From NCBI GenBank assembly GCA_964244495.1, contig CAXTIU010000001.1, positions 424,522 through 488,521 of the forward strand: DNA of 64,000 nucleotides. The letters are read 5' to 3'. The number at the start of each line of letters is the position of its first letter. Position 1 is the stretch's first letter. Under the pieces are notes generated by a model. It ran no database searches. It worked only from the letters and a program-made list of their open reading frames with translations, and was not told the DNA's origin. A program made the translations under genes and the position numbers. Origin of the DNA: RH-AL1 sp964244495 (GTDB lineage: Bacteria; Pseudomonadota; Alphaproteobacteria; Rhizobiales; Beijerinckiaceae). This document shows positions 24,786 to 32,512 of the stretch, in pieces.

Positions 24786-25457
24786 TCAGGAGGACAGCGC
24801 CCGGCCGACGGGCGGGCAGAAGGCGGGGGCGATGATCTTGTTCTCCGCGCGAAGCTCGTCGCAGCGGCTGGCATCGCCGTAGAGGCGCTGCGCCAGCGCG
24901 TGCGAGGTCATCACGCGGGCGAAGCGGTACGTGACGAGGTTCGGCAGCGGCCTGGCGCGCGTCGTGAGATCACGCACGGCGGCGGCGTGGGCGCCGATCA
25001 GCGCCTGGTAGACCGCCGGCGCGTGATTGTCGGCGGCGTACTCCTCCGCCTGATCGAAGGCGCCGTTCAGCGTCGCCAGAGCCGCGTCGACGTCCTGGCG
25101 ACTCGTGAAGGTGGTCGCGGCCAGCACCCCGACCTCGGCGGCGAGCGCCAGTTGGATGCCGGCGTTCGTCAGCGCGACCGCCGATAGCGAGACCGGCGCC
25201 TCGGCGACCATGGCGAGGCGGACCAGCTCGAGGTTGGCGATCGTCGCGCCGGCGGCAACCGCGAGGTCGAAGGCGGCGCCCAGCGGCGCGCCGAGCGCGC
25301 CCGCGCGGATGATGTCGTCGGCGTTCGCCCGCAGGTCGCCAATGGCATAGTACAGGTCGGCGGCCGGCGTCCCCGTCGCGCCGGCGAGCGTGCCCGACAG
25401 GGCGGTCAGCAGCGTGCCGAGGATGGCGGTGGTCTCGTCGAGTTCGGCCAGGGTCAT
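24786..25457 (-). CDS. Tail protein downstream of the DNA-circulation domain, 223 aa
   Basis: ATG at 25457 follows the stop of the upstream gene by 10 bases. The protein is almost wholly helical and alanine-rich (LYYAIGDLRANADDIIRAG, TSRQDVDAALATLNGAF), with FARVMTSHALAQRLYG near the C-terminus. It probably corresponds to the C-terminal part of Mu gpN-like (gp43) DNA-circulation proteins, here carried on a separate gene from the N-terminal domain. Confidence 0.6.
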   Translation of the reverse strand: MTLAELDETTAILGTLLTALSGTLAGATGTPAADLYYAIGDLRANADDIIRAGALGAPLGAAFDLAVAAGATIANLELVRLAMVAEAPVSLSAVALTNAGIQLALAAEVGVLAATTFTSRQDVDAALATLNGAFDQAEEYAADNHAPAVYQALIGAHAAAVRDLTTRARPLPNLVTYRFARVMTSHALAQRLYGDASRCDELRAENKIIAPAFCPPVGRALSS

Positions 25458-25467
25458 GGCGCCAGCC

Positions 25468-25980
25468 TCACGTCGAAATGGTGCCGCTCGCCAGCGAGCC
25501 CTGCACCGTGGAGTCGAGCTGGCTGGTCGCCGCCGACCCAAGGTTCGCGCCTGCCGTCGTCGCCGCGCCCTGCGTGTCCGTGGTCACCAACGAGCCCGAC
25601 GGGTTGCCGGCTTCGACGAACTCCATCGTGAACGTGCAGATGCCGCCGCGCTCGCGCGTTTCCGTGACGTTGTAGGGACCCGCGTTGACCTGCTTGGAGC
25701 CGAGCGTCGGGTGGACGAGCGTGCCGGGTCCACCCGCCTCGAGCGCGGCGATCAGCGCGTCGCGGCCGGAGAGGTAGGTCGGGCCGATGACGTAGCCGGT
25801 GATCGGCCAGCGGCGGGCGCCGCGGCCCATGTCCTCGGTCCAGGGCACGTCGCGCTGCGGGAACTCGTGCGTGACGTTGCGCCGGCCGCCGGCCTGGCCG
25901 CCGACCTCGACGTGGAAGCCGACGCCGCGGAACGACGCCGGTTGGAGCGCGGCGCGCCACGGCTGGTACGGTAGCGGCAT
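25468..25980 (-). CDS. DNA circulation protein, N-terminal domain (Mu gpN-like)
   Basis: A 170-residue protein with the DNA_circ_N pattern: ALQPASFRGVGFHVEVGG, RNVTHEFPQRDVPWTEDMGR, GYVIGPTYLSGRDALIAALE and LVHPTLG. In Mu this domain begins gpN, a tail protein. Here it ends after 170 residues and is followed by a separate helical gene. It also precedes the chaperone and tape measure genes, unlike Mu where gpN follows the tape measure. Confidence 0.8.
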   Translation of the reverse strand: MPLPYQPWRAALQPASFRGVGFHVEVGGQAGGRRNVTHEFPQRDVPWTEDMGRGARRWPITGYVIGPTYLSGRDALIAALEAGGPGTLVHPTLGSKQVNAGPYNVTETRERGGICTFTMEFVEAGNPSGSLVTTDTQGAATTAGANLGSAATSQLDSTVQGSLASGTIST

Positions 25981-25994
25981 CGCCCGCTCCTACG

Positions 25995-26369
25995 TCAGGA
26001 GGCGGCGACGACCTCGTCGCAGGTGATGCAGCCGAAGTCGGCGGCGAGCTTGCCCTCGGCGGTCGAGATCGTGAAGGCGGAGTTGCACCACGCCTCCGAC
26101 AGGACGTAGGTCGTGCCGTTGGCGAGCGTCACCTGCAGCGTCGAGTCGACGATCGCCTCCAGCGCCGCGCACGATAGCCCGGGCACGGTCGACAGGTCGC
26201 CCTTCACGCCCGGTACGACGGGCGTCTCCGTGTAGCCGTGGACATAGTCCTGGCCAGCGACGCCCTCGCGCTTGACGGTCGAGGGCATGACCTCGAAGTT
26301 ACCGCGCACCGCGTACTGGGTGCCGTCGATGGTGAAGTTGAGGACGCCGCCGATGCGGTTGCCAGCCAT
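25995..26369 (-). CDS. Tail tube protein (Mu gpM-like)
   Basis: A 124-residue protein (MAGNRIGGVLNFTIDGTQYAV..., VMPSTVKREGVAGQDYVHGY) with the phage tail tube pattern. It polymerises into the inner tube through which DNA passes. It follows the sheath gene, the conserved order in contractile tails. Confidence 0.85.
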   Translation of the reverse strand: MAGNRIGGVLNFTIDGTQYAVRGNFEVMPSTVKREGVAGQDYVHGYTETPVVPGVKGDLSTVPGLSCAALEAIVDSTLQVTLANGTTYVLSEAWCNSAFTISTAEGKLAADFGCITCDEVVAAS

Positions 26370-26431
26370 GGTGATCTCTCAGGGATAGAGTGCGAGCGGA
26401 GGTCGCGGCCGCGCGGCGGCGGCGCGGCGGA

Positions 26432-27946
26432 TCAGGTCAGGCTGATCGTCGGGTACTGCAGGCGGAACTGGGCGAGCACCGCGAAATCGCGCAGCTGGCC
26501 CATGAGCTGCGGCGCCCACAGGACGTTCACCCGGTTCGGGTTGTTGCTGTCGATCTCGACGATCAGGTTGGCGATGAAGGCCGCCACGTTCGAGATCAGT
26601 CCATCATACTCGGCCTGGCGCGCCTCGGCGATCAGCTCCGCCTTGATGATGGAGGGCGTGACGATGGCTTGGCCGGGGCCGAAACGGGTGCCGTCCGGCG
26701 CCAGCTTGTGGCGCGGGAACTTGCTGGTGATCGCCGCCTTCATCCGGCTGAGCAGTTCGGCGAGGTTCGACAGCACCGTGACCATCGAGAAGGCGGTGTC
26801 GGCCTGCCCGTACAGGTTCACCTGGTACTGCAGCGCCTCGCGCAGGATCATCGGCTGGCCGTCGGTGCCGAGCGACTGCACGGCGAGGCCGCTGTTGGTG
26901 AAGTCGTTCAGCTCGGTCTGCGAGAACTGCTGGTCGATCGGCGCCGGGAGGATGCCGGCGAGCGGCAGGGTCTGCAGCGGCCGCGCCGGGTCGTCGAGCA
27001 GGGCCGCCGCGCCCTGGGCGCAGTAGGCGGCGACGCACTCCCACAGCGGCGAGGGCACCCCCGGCTCGAAAATCATCGTCGTGATCACCGACGAGTTGTG
27101 CTCCAGCCCCCAGGCGAGGCCATCGGCGTAGTCGGCGCGCAGCGCATTGTAGACCCAGCCGTACTGCTGGCGGGTGAAGTACCAGCGCCCGCCGGCGGCG
27201 AAGCCGTACTCGGTGTTCCAGGCCTCCAGGCTGCCCGTGTCGTTGTAGGGCATGCCGACGTGATAATACTGCCGGGCGGCGATCGCGCTGATCGCGGCGG
27301 TGAAATCGGGCTCGCCGGCGCCGCCCGCCATGGCGGTGACCGCCGCGGTCAGGCCGACCGGCATGACCTCGCCGCCGAGCAGCCCGAGGTAGTTGAAAGA
27401 GATCGCGACGTCGTTGCCGGTCGCGCCCTTCCAACGGCAGGTCAGGTCGACCTTCGCCGGGTTGGCGCCATCGACGGCCGCGACGACCGGCAGGGTCGCC
27501 ATGGCGTTGATGGTGGCGACGAGGTTGGCGGCGACCGTCAGCGGCGTGTCGGTGGAGTAGACCGCGACCGCGACGAGCTGGCCGGCGATGTAGGTCGACA
27601 GCACGCCGGACTGCAGGCCGGTGCCGGAGAGCAGGATGGAGCCGGTCGCGACCTGTCCGGCGGCCGGATCGGGGACGGCGACGCACCAGAGCTGCTGGGT
27701 GGTGTTGCCGGCGAGGAACCGGTTGACCATGCGTTCGAGCATGGAGCCGACGCCGAACAGCTGGCCGGCGACGGCGACCGACGCGACGGCGATCGGCACG
27801 TTCGGCATGACGACGCCGATGGCGAGGTACTGGCCGGTGAGGAGTGCCGGCTGGCTCTCGGTGAGGTTGCCGGCCATCGTCCCGTCGACGGTGGCCTGGA
27901 AGAGAGGCAGCTTCCAATTCGCGGGGATCTGGGTGGCGACGGCCAT
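26432..27946 (-). CDS. Tail sheath protein (Mu gpL-like)
   Basis: A 504-residue protein starting MAVATQIPANWKLP. It shows Mu-type sheath features: STDTPLTVAANLVATINA, RWKGATGNDVAISFNYLG, YYHVGMPYNDTGSLEAWNTEY and a C-terminal FIANLIVEIDSNNPNRVNVLW. It forms the contractile sheath, so the phage is a myophage. A hairpin with a T tract lies 23 bases upstream. Confidence 0.92.
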   Translation of the reverse strand: MAVATQIPANWKLPLFQATVDGTMAGNLTESQPALLTGQYLAIGVVMPNVPIAVASVAVAGQLFGVGSMLERMVNRFLAGNTTQQLWCVAVPDPAAGQVATGSILLSGTGLQSGVLSTYIAGQLVAVAVYSTDTPLTVAANLVATINAMATLPVVAAVDGANPAKVDLTCRWKGATGNDVAISFNYLGLLGGEVMPVGLTAAVTAMAGGAGEPDFTAAISAIAARQYYHVGMPYNDTGSLEAWNTEYGFAAGGRWYFTRQQYGWVYNALRADYADGLAWGLEHNSSVITTMIFEPGVPSPLWECVAAYCAQGAAALLDDPARPLQTLPLAGILPAPIDQQFSQTELNDFTNSGLAVQSLGTDGQPMILREALQYQVNLYGQADTAFSMVTVLSNLAELLSRMKAAITSKFPRHKLAPDGTRFGPGQAIVTPSIIKAELIAEARQAEYDGLISNVAAFIANLIVEIDSNNPNRVNVLWAPQLMGQLRDFAVLAQFRLQYPTISLT

Positions 27947-27968
27947 GGAGGCACTCCGGCAAAGAAAA

Positions 27969-27986
27969 AGGCGCCCGAAGGCGCCT
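27969..27986 (-). terminator. Hairpin and T tract upstream of the sheath gene
   Basis: Perfect 7-bp stem AGGCGCC / GGCGCCT with a TTCG tetraloop on the minus strand, followed by TTTTCTTT. It has the form of an intrinsic terminator but lies immediately before a highly expressed gene. Confidence 0.7.
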
Positions 27987-28014
27987 GGATGGGATCAGGA
28001 GGGTGGAGGCCGGA

Positions 28015-28350
28015 TCAGGCCGTCTTGGGCGTCTCTGTTGCCGTGGCGGGGGCGGTCGGTGCTCCCGTCGGTGCGGCGGCGGGTGCGGTCGTCGAGGGCG
28101 TGCTGCTCGCCTGCTCGCTCGCCGTCGACGCCGACGCGGTCGGAGCGCTCGCGTCGGGCGACGCTGCAGGGGTTGCCGGCGGCACGTAGACCTTGGAGGC
28201 GTCCTTCGTGACGCTGCCATCGGTGAGGCGGCGAGCGGTGAAGCTGTCCTGTGGCCACAGGCTGCCGGTGATGAGCAGCGCGGGGCCGTGCGGGTGCTTC
28301 AGGCCAAAGGCGGTCTTCTTGGTCGGGTAGACTTTCACGGTCGAGGGCAT
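28015..28350 (-). CDS. DUF2635-like protein (Mu gp38) with low-complexity tail
   Basis: The first 50 residues (MPSTVKVYPTKKTAFGLKHP, then WPQDSFTARRLTDGSVT) match the short DUF2635 proteins encoded just before the Mu sheath gene. The remaining 60 residues are an Ala/Pro/Ser/Thr-rich tail not usual for that family. It overlaps the end of the upstream gene by 16 bases. Function unknown. Confidence 0.65.
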   Translation of the reverse strand: MPSTVKVYPTKKTAFGLKHPHGPALLITGSLWPQDSFTARRLTDGSVTKDASKVYVPPATPAASPDASAPTASASTASEQASSTPSTTAPAAAPTGAPTAPATATETPKTA

Positions 28351-28916
28351 GGCGCGGGTTCCGGCATGGCGAATTGCGTGGAGAAGGCGGACCCGAGCGG
28401 CGGCTGCGTCGCGGCGTCCGGATTGACGGCGACCGACGTGAAGTCGTTCGGCTCGTAGGGCGGCCAGGCGGAGCGGAAGGTGACCTCGAACTCCACCGTC
28501 GCCTGGGCCTGGAAGGCGTTGGTGTCCTTGGCGTAGGCGTAGCGGACGTCGCAGCGCCGGACGCCCTCGAAGAGCATGACCCAGGACGCGTCCGTCAGCA
28601 GCGTCGCGCGCGTCGCCTCCGCCAAGCTGACGATGAGGGTGTCGAGCGCGGCGTCGCTGGTCGCCTGCGCGACGATGTCGACGACGAGCGTCAGCTCGTG
28701 GGAGAAGGACGGCGCGCCGACGTTGTCGTCGCCGTTCGGCTCGGTGCGTTCCCCGCCGTGGTAGACGAGCGCCGCCGGCAGGGCGTCGTCCTTGGTCGGG
28801 ACGGTGCGCTGCGTCGCGACCGTCTTCAGCCCGGGCACGGCGGCGAGGCGGGACGCGGTCCCGTCACGGATCTCGAGCGGGCCGGCGGGGTAGAAGATCG
28901 GGGCGCCGACGGTCAT
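28335..28916 (-). CDS. Tail terminator/completion protein (Mu gp37-like)
   Basis: A 193-residue protein (MTVGAPIFYPAGPLEIRDGT...) with features of tail completion proteins: LKTVATQRTVPTKDDALPAALVY, HELTLVVDIVAQATSDAALD and a beta-strand ATVEFEVTFRS. It would cap the tail and join it to the head. It overlaps the neighbouring head-tail gene by 4 bases. Confidence 0.6.
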   Translation of the reverse strand: MTVGAPIFYPAGPLEIRDGTASRLAAVPGLKTVATQRTVPTKDDALPAALVYHGGERTEPNGDDNVGAPSFSHELTLVVDIVAQATSDAALDTLIVSLAEATRATLLTDASWVMLFEGVRRCDVRYAYAKDTNAFQAQATVEFEVTFRSAWPPYEPNDFTSVAVNPDAATQPPLGSAFSTQFAMPEPAPCPRP

Positions 28917-29242
28917 AGGCCGTTCGTCTGCCGAAGCTTCAGGTCGGCGCCGCCCTGTCCGTCCGGCACGACGTCGATGATCGTGAACGCACCCTGCGCC
29001 ATCACCAGCGTGTCGTCCTGCTTCGGCGGCACCGCGAAGTCGGCGAGCCGGATGCCGATCGCCGGCTGGTTGGTCGAGTGGTACGTGCCATCAGGAAGCT
29101 CCTCCTGCACCGGCTTCCACGACCAGGATCCCCGCGCCGAGTACGCCGGCGCGCCGGGCTGCGACACGACCGGCGTCACGGTCATGGGCTGCCCGAAGGC
29201 AGCCATGGCCGGTCCGAGGACGAGGGCGGAGAAGTCGATCAC
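28913..29242 (-). CDS. Head-tail joining protein (lambda gpFII-like)
   Basis: A 109-residue protein (MIDFSALVLGPAMAAFGQPMTV..., RLADFAVPPKQDDTLV, FTIIDVVPDGQGGADLKL) with the beta-barrel pattern of FII/tail attachment proteins. It joins the filled lambda-type head to the tail. It overlaps its neighbours by 4 bases on both sides. Confidence 0.65.
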   Translation of the reverse strand: MIDFSALVLGPAMAAFGQPMTVTPVVSQPGAPAYSARGSWSWKPVQEELPDGTYHSTNQPAIGIRLADFAVPPKQDDTLVMAQGAFTIIDVVPDGQGGADLKLRQTNGL

Positions 29243-29487
29243 TTCGTCGGCTTGCCCTGGTCGCTGGCCGAAGCTTTGACCTCCACCGCGAAGCCGAGCG
29301 CGATGAGGTGGTCGGCCTCCGCCGCATCGATCGTGACGGACTCGCCGGGCTTCACGTGCTTCAGCTCGACGTGGGCGTATTCGCCGGCGACTGTCTTGCC
29401 GTTGTCGTCCTTCTTCAGGACCGACTTCTTCTGGCAGGGCACGCCGATGGCCGCGTTCTTGGCGACGATGGTCTTGGTGTCGGGCAT
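29239..29487 (-). CDS. Small head-region protein, 82 aa
   Basis: ATG at 29487 is preferred, giving MPDTKTIVAKNAAIGVPCQKK; a longer frame to 29547 has no clear ribosome binding site. It contains AEYAHVELKHVKPGESVTIDAAEADHL-type residues (GEYAHVELK, DAAEADHLIALGFAVEV). It lies between the capsid gene and the joining protein, where small head-completion proteins are found. No family is recognised. Confidence 0.55.
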   Translation of the reverse strand: MPDTKTIVAKNAAIGVPCQKKSVLKKDDNGKTVAGEYAHVELKHVKPGESVTIDAAEADHLIALGFAVEVKASASDQGKPTK

Positions 29488-29568
29488 CGCCGGACCTCCG
29501 TTTGAGAATGAAGCAGTGACCGCCGCGCTGTCAGCGCGGCGGATCACGTCAGGAGCGGAAATCGACGC

Positions 29569-30624
29569 TCAGTTCGGGCCGGAAACCGTCGCGCAGAAGG
29601 AGGCCTCGCACCAACCCAGCACCGGCAGCGGGGCGCACTGGGTCATCAGGTACTCGGCGCTCGGATCCTCCGAGATCCAGTTCTTGGGAAAGCGGCTCAT
29701 CGCGCGCAGCACGCGGACGTCCTGGATCGCGCCGTAGCAGCGCGTGCCTTCGACCCCGACCGGATCCGCCATGATCACCGTGTAGTCCGGCATCAGCTGG
29801 AACACGTTGTTGGACATGTCGGTGTAGTACTGCTGGTAGACCCAGATCTGGAACTCGGTCGTCTCGCCGAGCAGCTTGGCCTCGCGACCGATGCCGCCGA
29901 CCACGACACCGCCGAGGTTGATGTTGCCGGAGGTCTGCCGGAACGAGTTCATGATCAGGGAGACGCCGGGCGACTTGATGAAAAGATTCGCCGACAGCGG
30001 GTCCATGATCACGACGGACGGGTGGAAGCCCGAGTTCTTCTGGACCGTGGCCGCCCAGGTCCGCATGTTGTCGAGCGGGTCAACGCCGGACTGACCCCAG
30101 CGCGCGGCACCGGTGAGGGGAACGGTGTGGGCGGCCGGACGCTCAAAGTCGATGGTGTTGAGGTTGCCGGTCTCCGGGTCGCGGAGATCGACCTTGCCGG
30201 TCTGCAACACCGAGCAGGCGATCCACTCCTCCCGACGGGAGATCTGGTCGTCCTGGATCATCATGGTGTCCATGATGGTGGCGTCGCGTCGCTCCGCCGG
30301 GCTCATGTTGCCGAGCAGCACCTCGCCCGGACGACGCTTCATCATCCTGTTCGGCTCGATGACGTGCTTGGGCTTGACGTAGGCGGGCTTGAGGGCGGTC
30401 GCGTAGTAGCCGCGGACCCGCTCGGCCTTGCCCTGGGTAGTGGGCGAGACGAGTGGCGCGAGGCGACGAGCGCGCTGCACCTTGTCGAAGTAGACCTCCT
30501 CGGTCTCGAACATCTGCTCCATGCCAAAGAACATGTCGTAAAGGAACGGCTTGGGGCGATCGATGACGCCGTAGGCGCCGAGCAGGAACGCGGTGGAGTA
30601 GACGGAGACGTTATCGAGTGACAC
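29569..30624 (-). CDS. Major capsid protein (lambda gpE family)
   Basis: A 351-residue protein with gpE-family features: FLLGAYGVIDRPKPFLYDMFF, ETEEVYFDKVQRARRLAPLVSP, VKPKHVIEPNRMM and a C-terminal DPVGVEGTRCYGAIQD. It uses the HK97 fold to build the head. It follows the decoration gene and the protease-scaffold gene, as in lambda. Confidence 0.92.
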   Translation of the reverse strand: MSLDNVSVYSTAFLLGAYGVIDRPKPFLYDMFFGMEQMFETEEVYFDKVQRARRLAPLVSPTTQGKAERVRGYYATALKPAYVKPKHVIEPNRMMKRRPGEVLLGNMSPAERRDATIMDTMMIQDDQISRREEWIACSVLQTGKVDLRDPETGNLNTIDFERPAAHTVPLTGAARWGQSGVDPLDNMRTWAATVQKNSGFHPSVVIMDPLSANLFIKSPGVSLIMNSFRQTSGNINLGGVVVGGIGREAKLLGETTEFQIWVYQQYYTDMSNNVFQLMPDYTVIMADPVGVEGTRCYGAIQDVRVLRAMSRFPKNWISEDPSAEYLMTQCAPLPVLGWCEASFCATVSGPN

Positions 30625-30647
30625 GGGGTCAGGCCCTCCAAAAGAGA

Positions 30648-30667
30648 AGGGCCCCCGAAGGAGCCCT
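30648..30667 (-). terminator. Hairpin upstream of the capsid gene
   Basis: Stem AGGGCTCC / GGGGCCCT with a TTCG loop and one G-T pair on the minus strand, followed by TTCTCTTTT. It lies 23 bases before the capsid start and resembles the elements before the sheath and endolysin genes. Confidence 0.55.
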
Positions 30668-30702
30668 GCGTCGGATCATGGGAGTGGTTGGATCGGCGCC
30701 GA

Positions 30703-31122
30703 TCAGGCGATGGTGCCGACCGACCGGATGAAGAGACCGCCGTTGGCGACGTCGGTCGCCGTCTGCAGCGCCGCGAGCGTCCAGGACGTGTCGACGGTCA
30801 TCTCCTCGTAGGCGAACTCGCCGGTGCGATAGAGGGGCGTCAGGACATCGGCGGCGCTGGTGTCGGTATCGGCGGCGAGGACGCGAAGGTTCTCGGGCAG
30901 CTGCGAACCATCGGCCGCCGTCGCGACGGACACGATGTACTTGCCCGAGGCCGTCACGCGGCCGAGCAGCGTGCCGCGCGGGAGGCAGGTTCCGGCGGCG
31001 TTCTGCCCGGTCGCGACCGTGAGGACCTGAGCACGGACCGGGAAGTCGCCGGCGAAGAGCGCGGTCGGATCGTACGAAGGGTACGACATGGAGGCGTTGT
31101 AGGCGGGCGTGTTGATGGTCAA
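30703..31122 (-). CDS. Head decoration protein (lambda gpD-like)
   Basis: A protein with AVLTVATGQ-like gpD features: RAQVLTVATGQNAAGTCLPRGTLLGRVT and YEEMTVDTSWTLAAL. The start is probably TTG at 31122, since it has a GGAGGG ribosome binding site seven bases upstream; ATG at 31089 has none. Decoration proteins stabilise the expanded head. It lies between the protease-scaffold and capsid genes. Confidence 0.75.
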   Translation of the reverse strand: MTINTPAYNASMSYPSYDPTALFAGDFPVRAQVLTVATGQNAAGTCLPRGTLLGRVTASGKYIVSVATAADGSQLPENLRVLAADTDTSAADVLTPLYRTGEFAYEEMTVDTSWTLAALQTATDVANGGLFIRSVGTIA

Positions 31123-31144
31123 GGATGGACCCTCCGAGGAAGAA

Positions 31145-31162
31145 GGGGCCACGCTGGGCCCC
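31145..31162 (-). terminator. Short hairpin upstream of the decoration gene
   Basis: Stem GGGGCC / GGCCCC with a 6-base loop, followed on the minus strand by TTCTTCC. Weak as a terminator, but placed like the stronger hairpins upstream of the capsid and sheath genes. Confidence 0.35.
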
Positions 31163-31213
31163 AAGTCACAAGATCATCCGTGCGCGGCACGGATGGAGGT
31201 GCGGTGTGTCGGC

Positions 31214-32512
31214 TCAGGCCGTGGGAATCGTTTTGTCGGCCTTGCGCTCACCCTTGCCGGCGGAGGGAGCGACCTTGCGCCAGTGCGCGGCACCGTTCTC
31301 GATCTCGCGCTGTTCCTTGTTCGGCGCGGTGCTGGAGCGCTCGTCGCCTAGCTCGCGGGCGCCGGTCGTGCCGATCGTCGCCTTGCCGCCCCTCGCCTGC
31401 TGGTCGAGCATGCGCTCGAGCACGATGGCCTTGAACGCGCGAGCGCTGGTGCCCTTATCGATGTGCTTGCGGCCGAGCTTGGGCAGGCCGGCGCGCTCTG
31501 CGAGCGCGGTGATCTCGGCGGACCGCTCGCGCTCCGCCTTCACGGCGGCGTTGGCGGCGGCTCGGGCCGACTTGGAGCTGGCGGCGGAGCGCTTGTCGTC
31601 CTCCTCGTCGGCATCGTCCTCCTCGTCGGACTCCTCGCCGTCGCGCTCACCCTCCTCGTCGTCCTCCTTGTCGTCCTTCTTGTCGGCATCCTCGCCGTCG
31701 CGCTCCTCGTCGTCCTTCTTGTCGTCGTCCTCGCCGTCGCGCTCCTCGTCATCCTTCTTGTCGTCGTCGCGCTTGGCGGCGACCAGCGCGGTGAGGCGCA
31801 GGTTCTCGGCCTCGAGTTCGGCTAGGCGTTTGGCGGCTCCCTTCGGGGACTTCGGAGCGGCGGTACGGGTGCGGGGGGCCATGCGGGTCTCCTTGGTGGC
31901 CGTGGGCTTCGGCGCGGGGGCCGGAGATCTCTTGGTGACGAAGGTGCAGGAACGGGTCGCGGGACCGCTGCCGTCCTGCTTGGTGCCTTCGCTGCGGATT
32001 TGGGATCCGGGATCGGCTGGGATCGGTACCGCGCTGACCTCGAGCGGCTCCCAGTCCACCACGTCCCAGCGGGCGACCGTCCCTTCGTCGCCCTCGGTCT
32101 TGACGACCTTGTGGATCCAGTAGCCGACCGAGATGTTGCGGATCACGCCTTCCTGGATCTTCTGGACGGTGTCGGCGACGCCGGCCGCCTTCGACAGCTT
32201 GATGGTCGCCGTCCCGCGTCCGTCCGCGATCTTCGCCGTGCCGGGCACGACGGAGCCGATCACGTTCTCCAGGGCATAGGAGCAGTGCGTGTCGAGGAAG
32301 GGCGCACCGAGGTTGAGCCGCTCGAGCCTGACGGCACCGGGCTCGAGGCTCAGCGCCTCATCGTATTCCTCGCCGTCCAGCCACGAGTAGCGGCGGACGC
32401 TGGCTCCCGTGGTCCACACGATTTCGACCGTGTTGGCCTCGGCGTCGAACGTCGCCGGGTTGACCTCGGCGTCGCGGCTGAACTGCGCGAGCTGGTGTTT
32501 CTGTTCGGCCAT
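31214..32512 (-). CDS. Prohead protease fused to an acidic scaffold
   Basis: ATG at 32512 gives 432 residues. The N-terminal half resembles a head maturation serine protease: AVRLERLNLGAPFLDTHCSY with the probable catalytic histidine, GSVVPG, then VIRNISVGYWI with the serine. The C-terminal half is a scaffold with highly acidic repeats (DDKKDDEERDGEDDD) and a helical end. The protease would cut the scaffold after assembly. The start lies 155 bases inside the portal frame. The order portal-protease-decoration-capsid is lambda-like. Confidence 0.75.
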   Translation of the reverse strand: MAEQKHQLAQFSRDAEVNPATFDAEANTVEIVWTTGASVRRYSWLDGEEYDEALSLEPGAVRLERLNLGAPFLDTHCSYALENVIGSVVPGTAKIADGRGTATIKLSKAAGVADTVQKIQEGVIRNISVGYWIHKVVKTEGDEGTVARWDVVDWEPLEVSAVPIPADPGSQIRSEGTKQDGSGPATRSCTFVTKRSPAPAPKPTATKETRMAPRTRTAAPKSPKGAAKRLAELEAENLRLTALVAAKRDDDKKDDEERDGEDDDKKDDEERDGEDADKKDDKEDDEEGERDGEESDEEDDADEEDDKRSAASSKSARAAANAAVKAERERSAEITALAERAGLPKLGRKHIDKGTSARAFKAIVLERMLDQQARGGKATIGTTGARELGDERSSTAPNKEQREIENGAAHWRKVAPSAGKGERKADKTIPTA

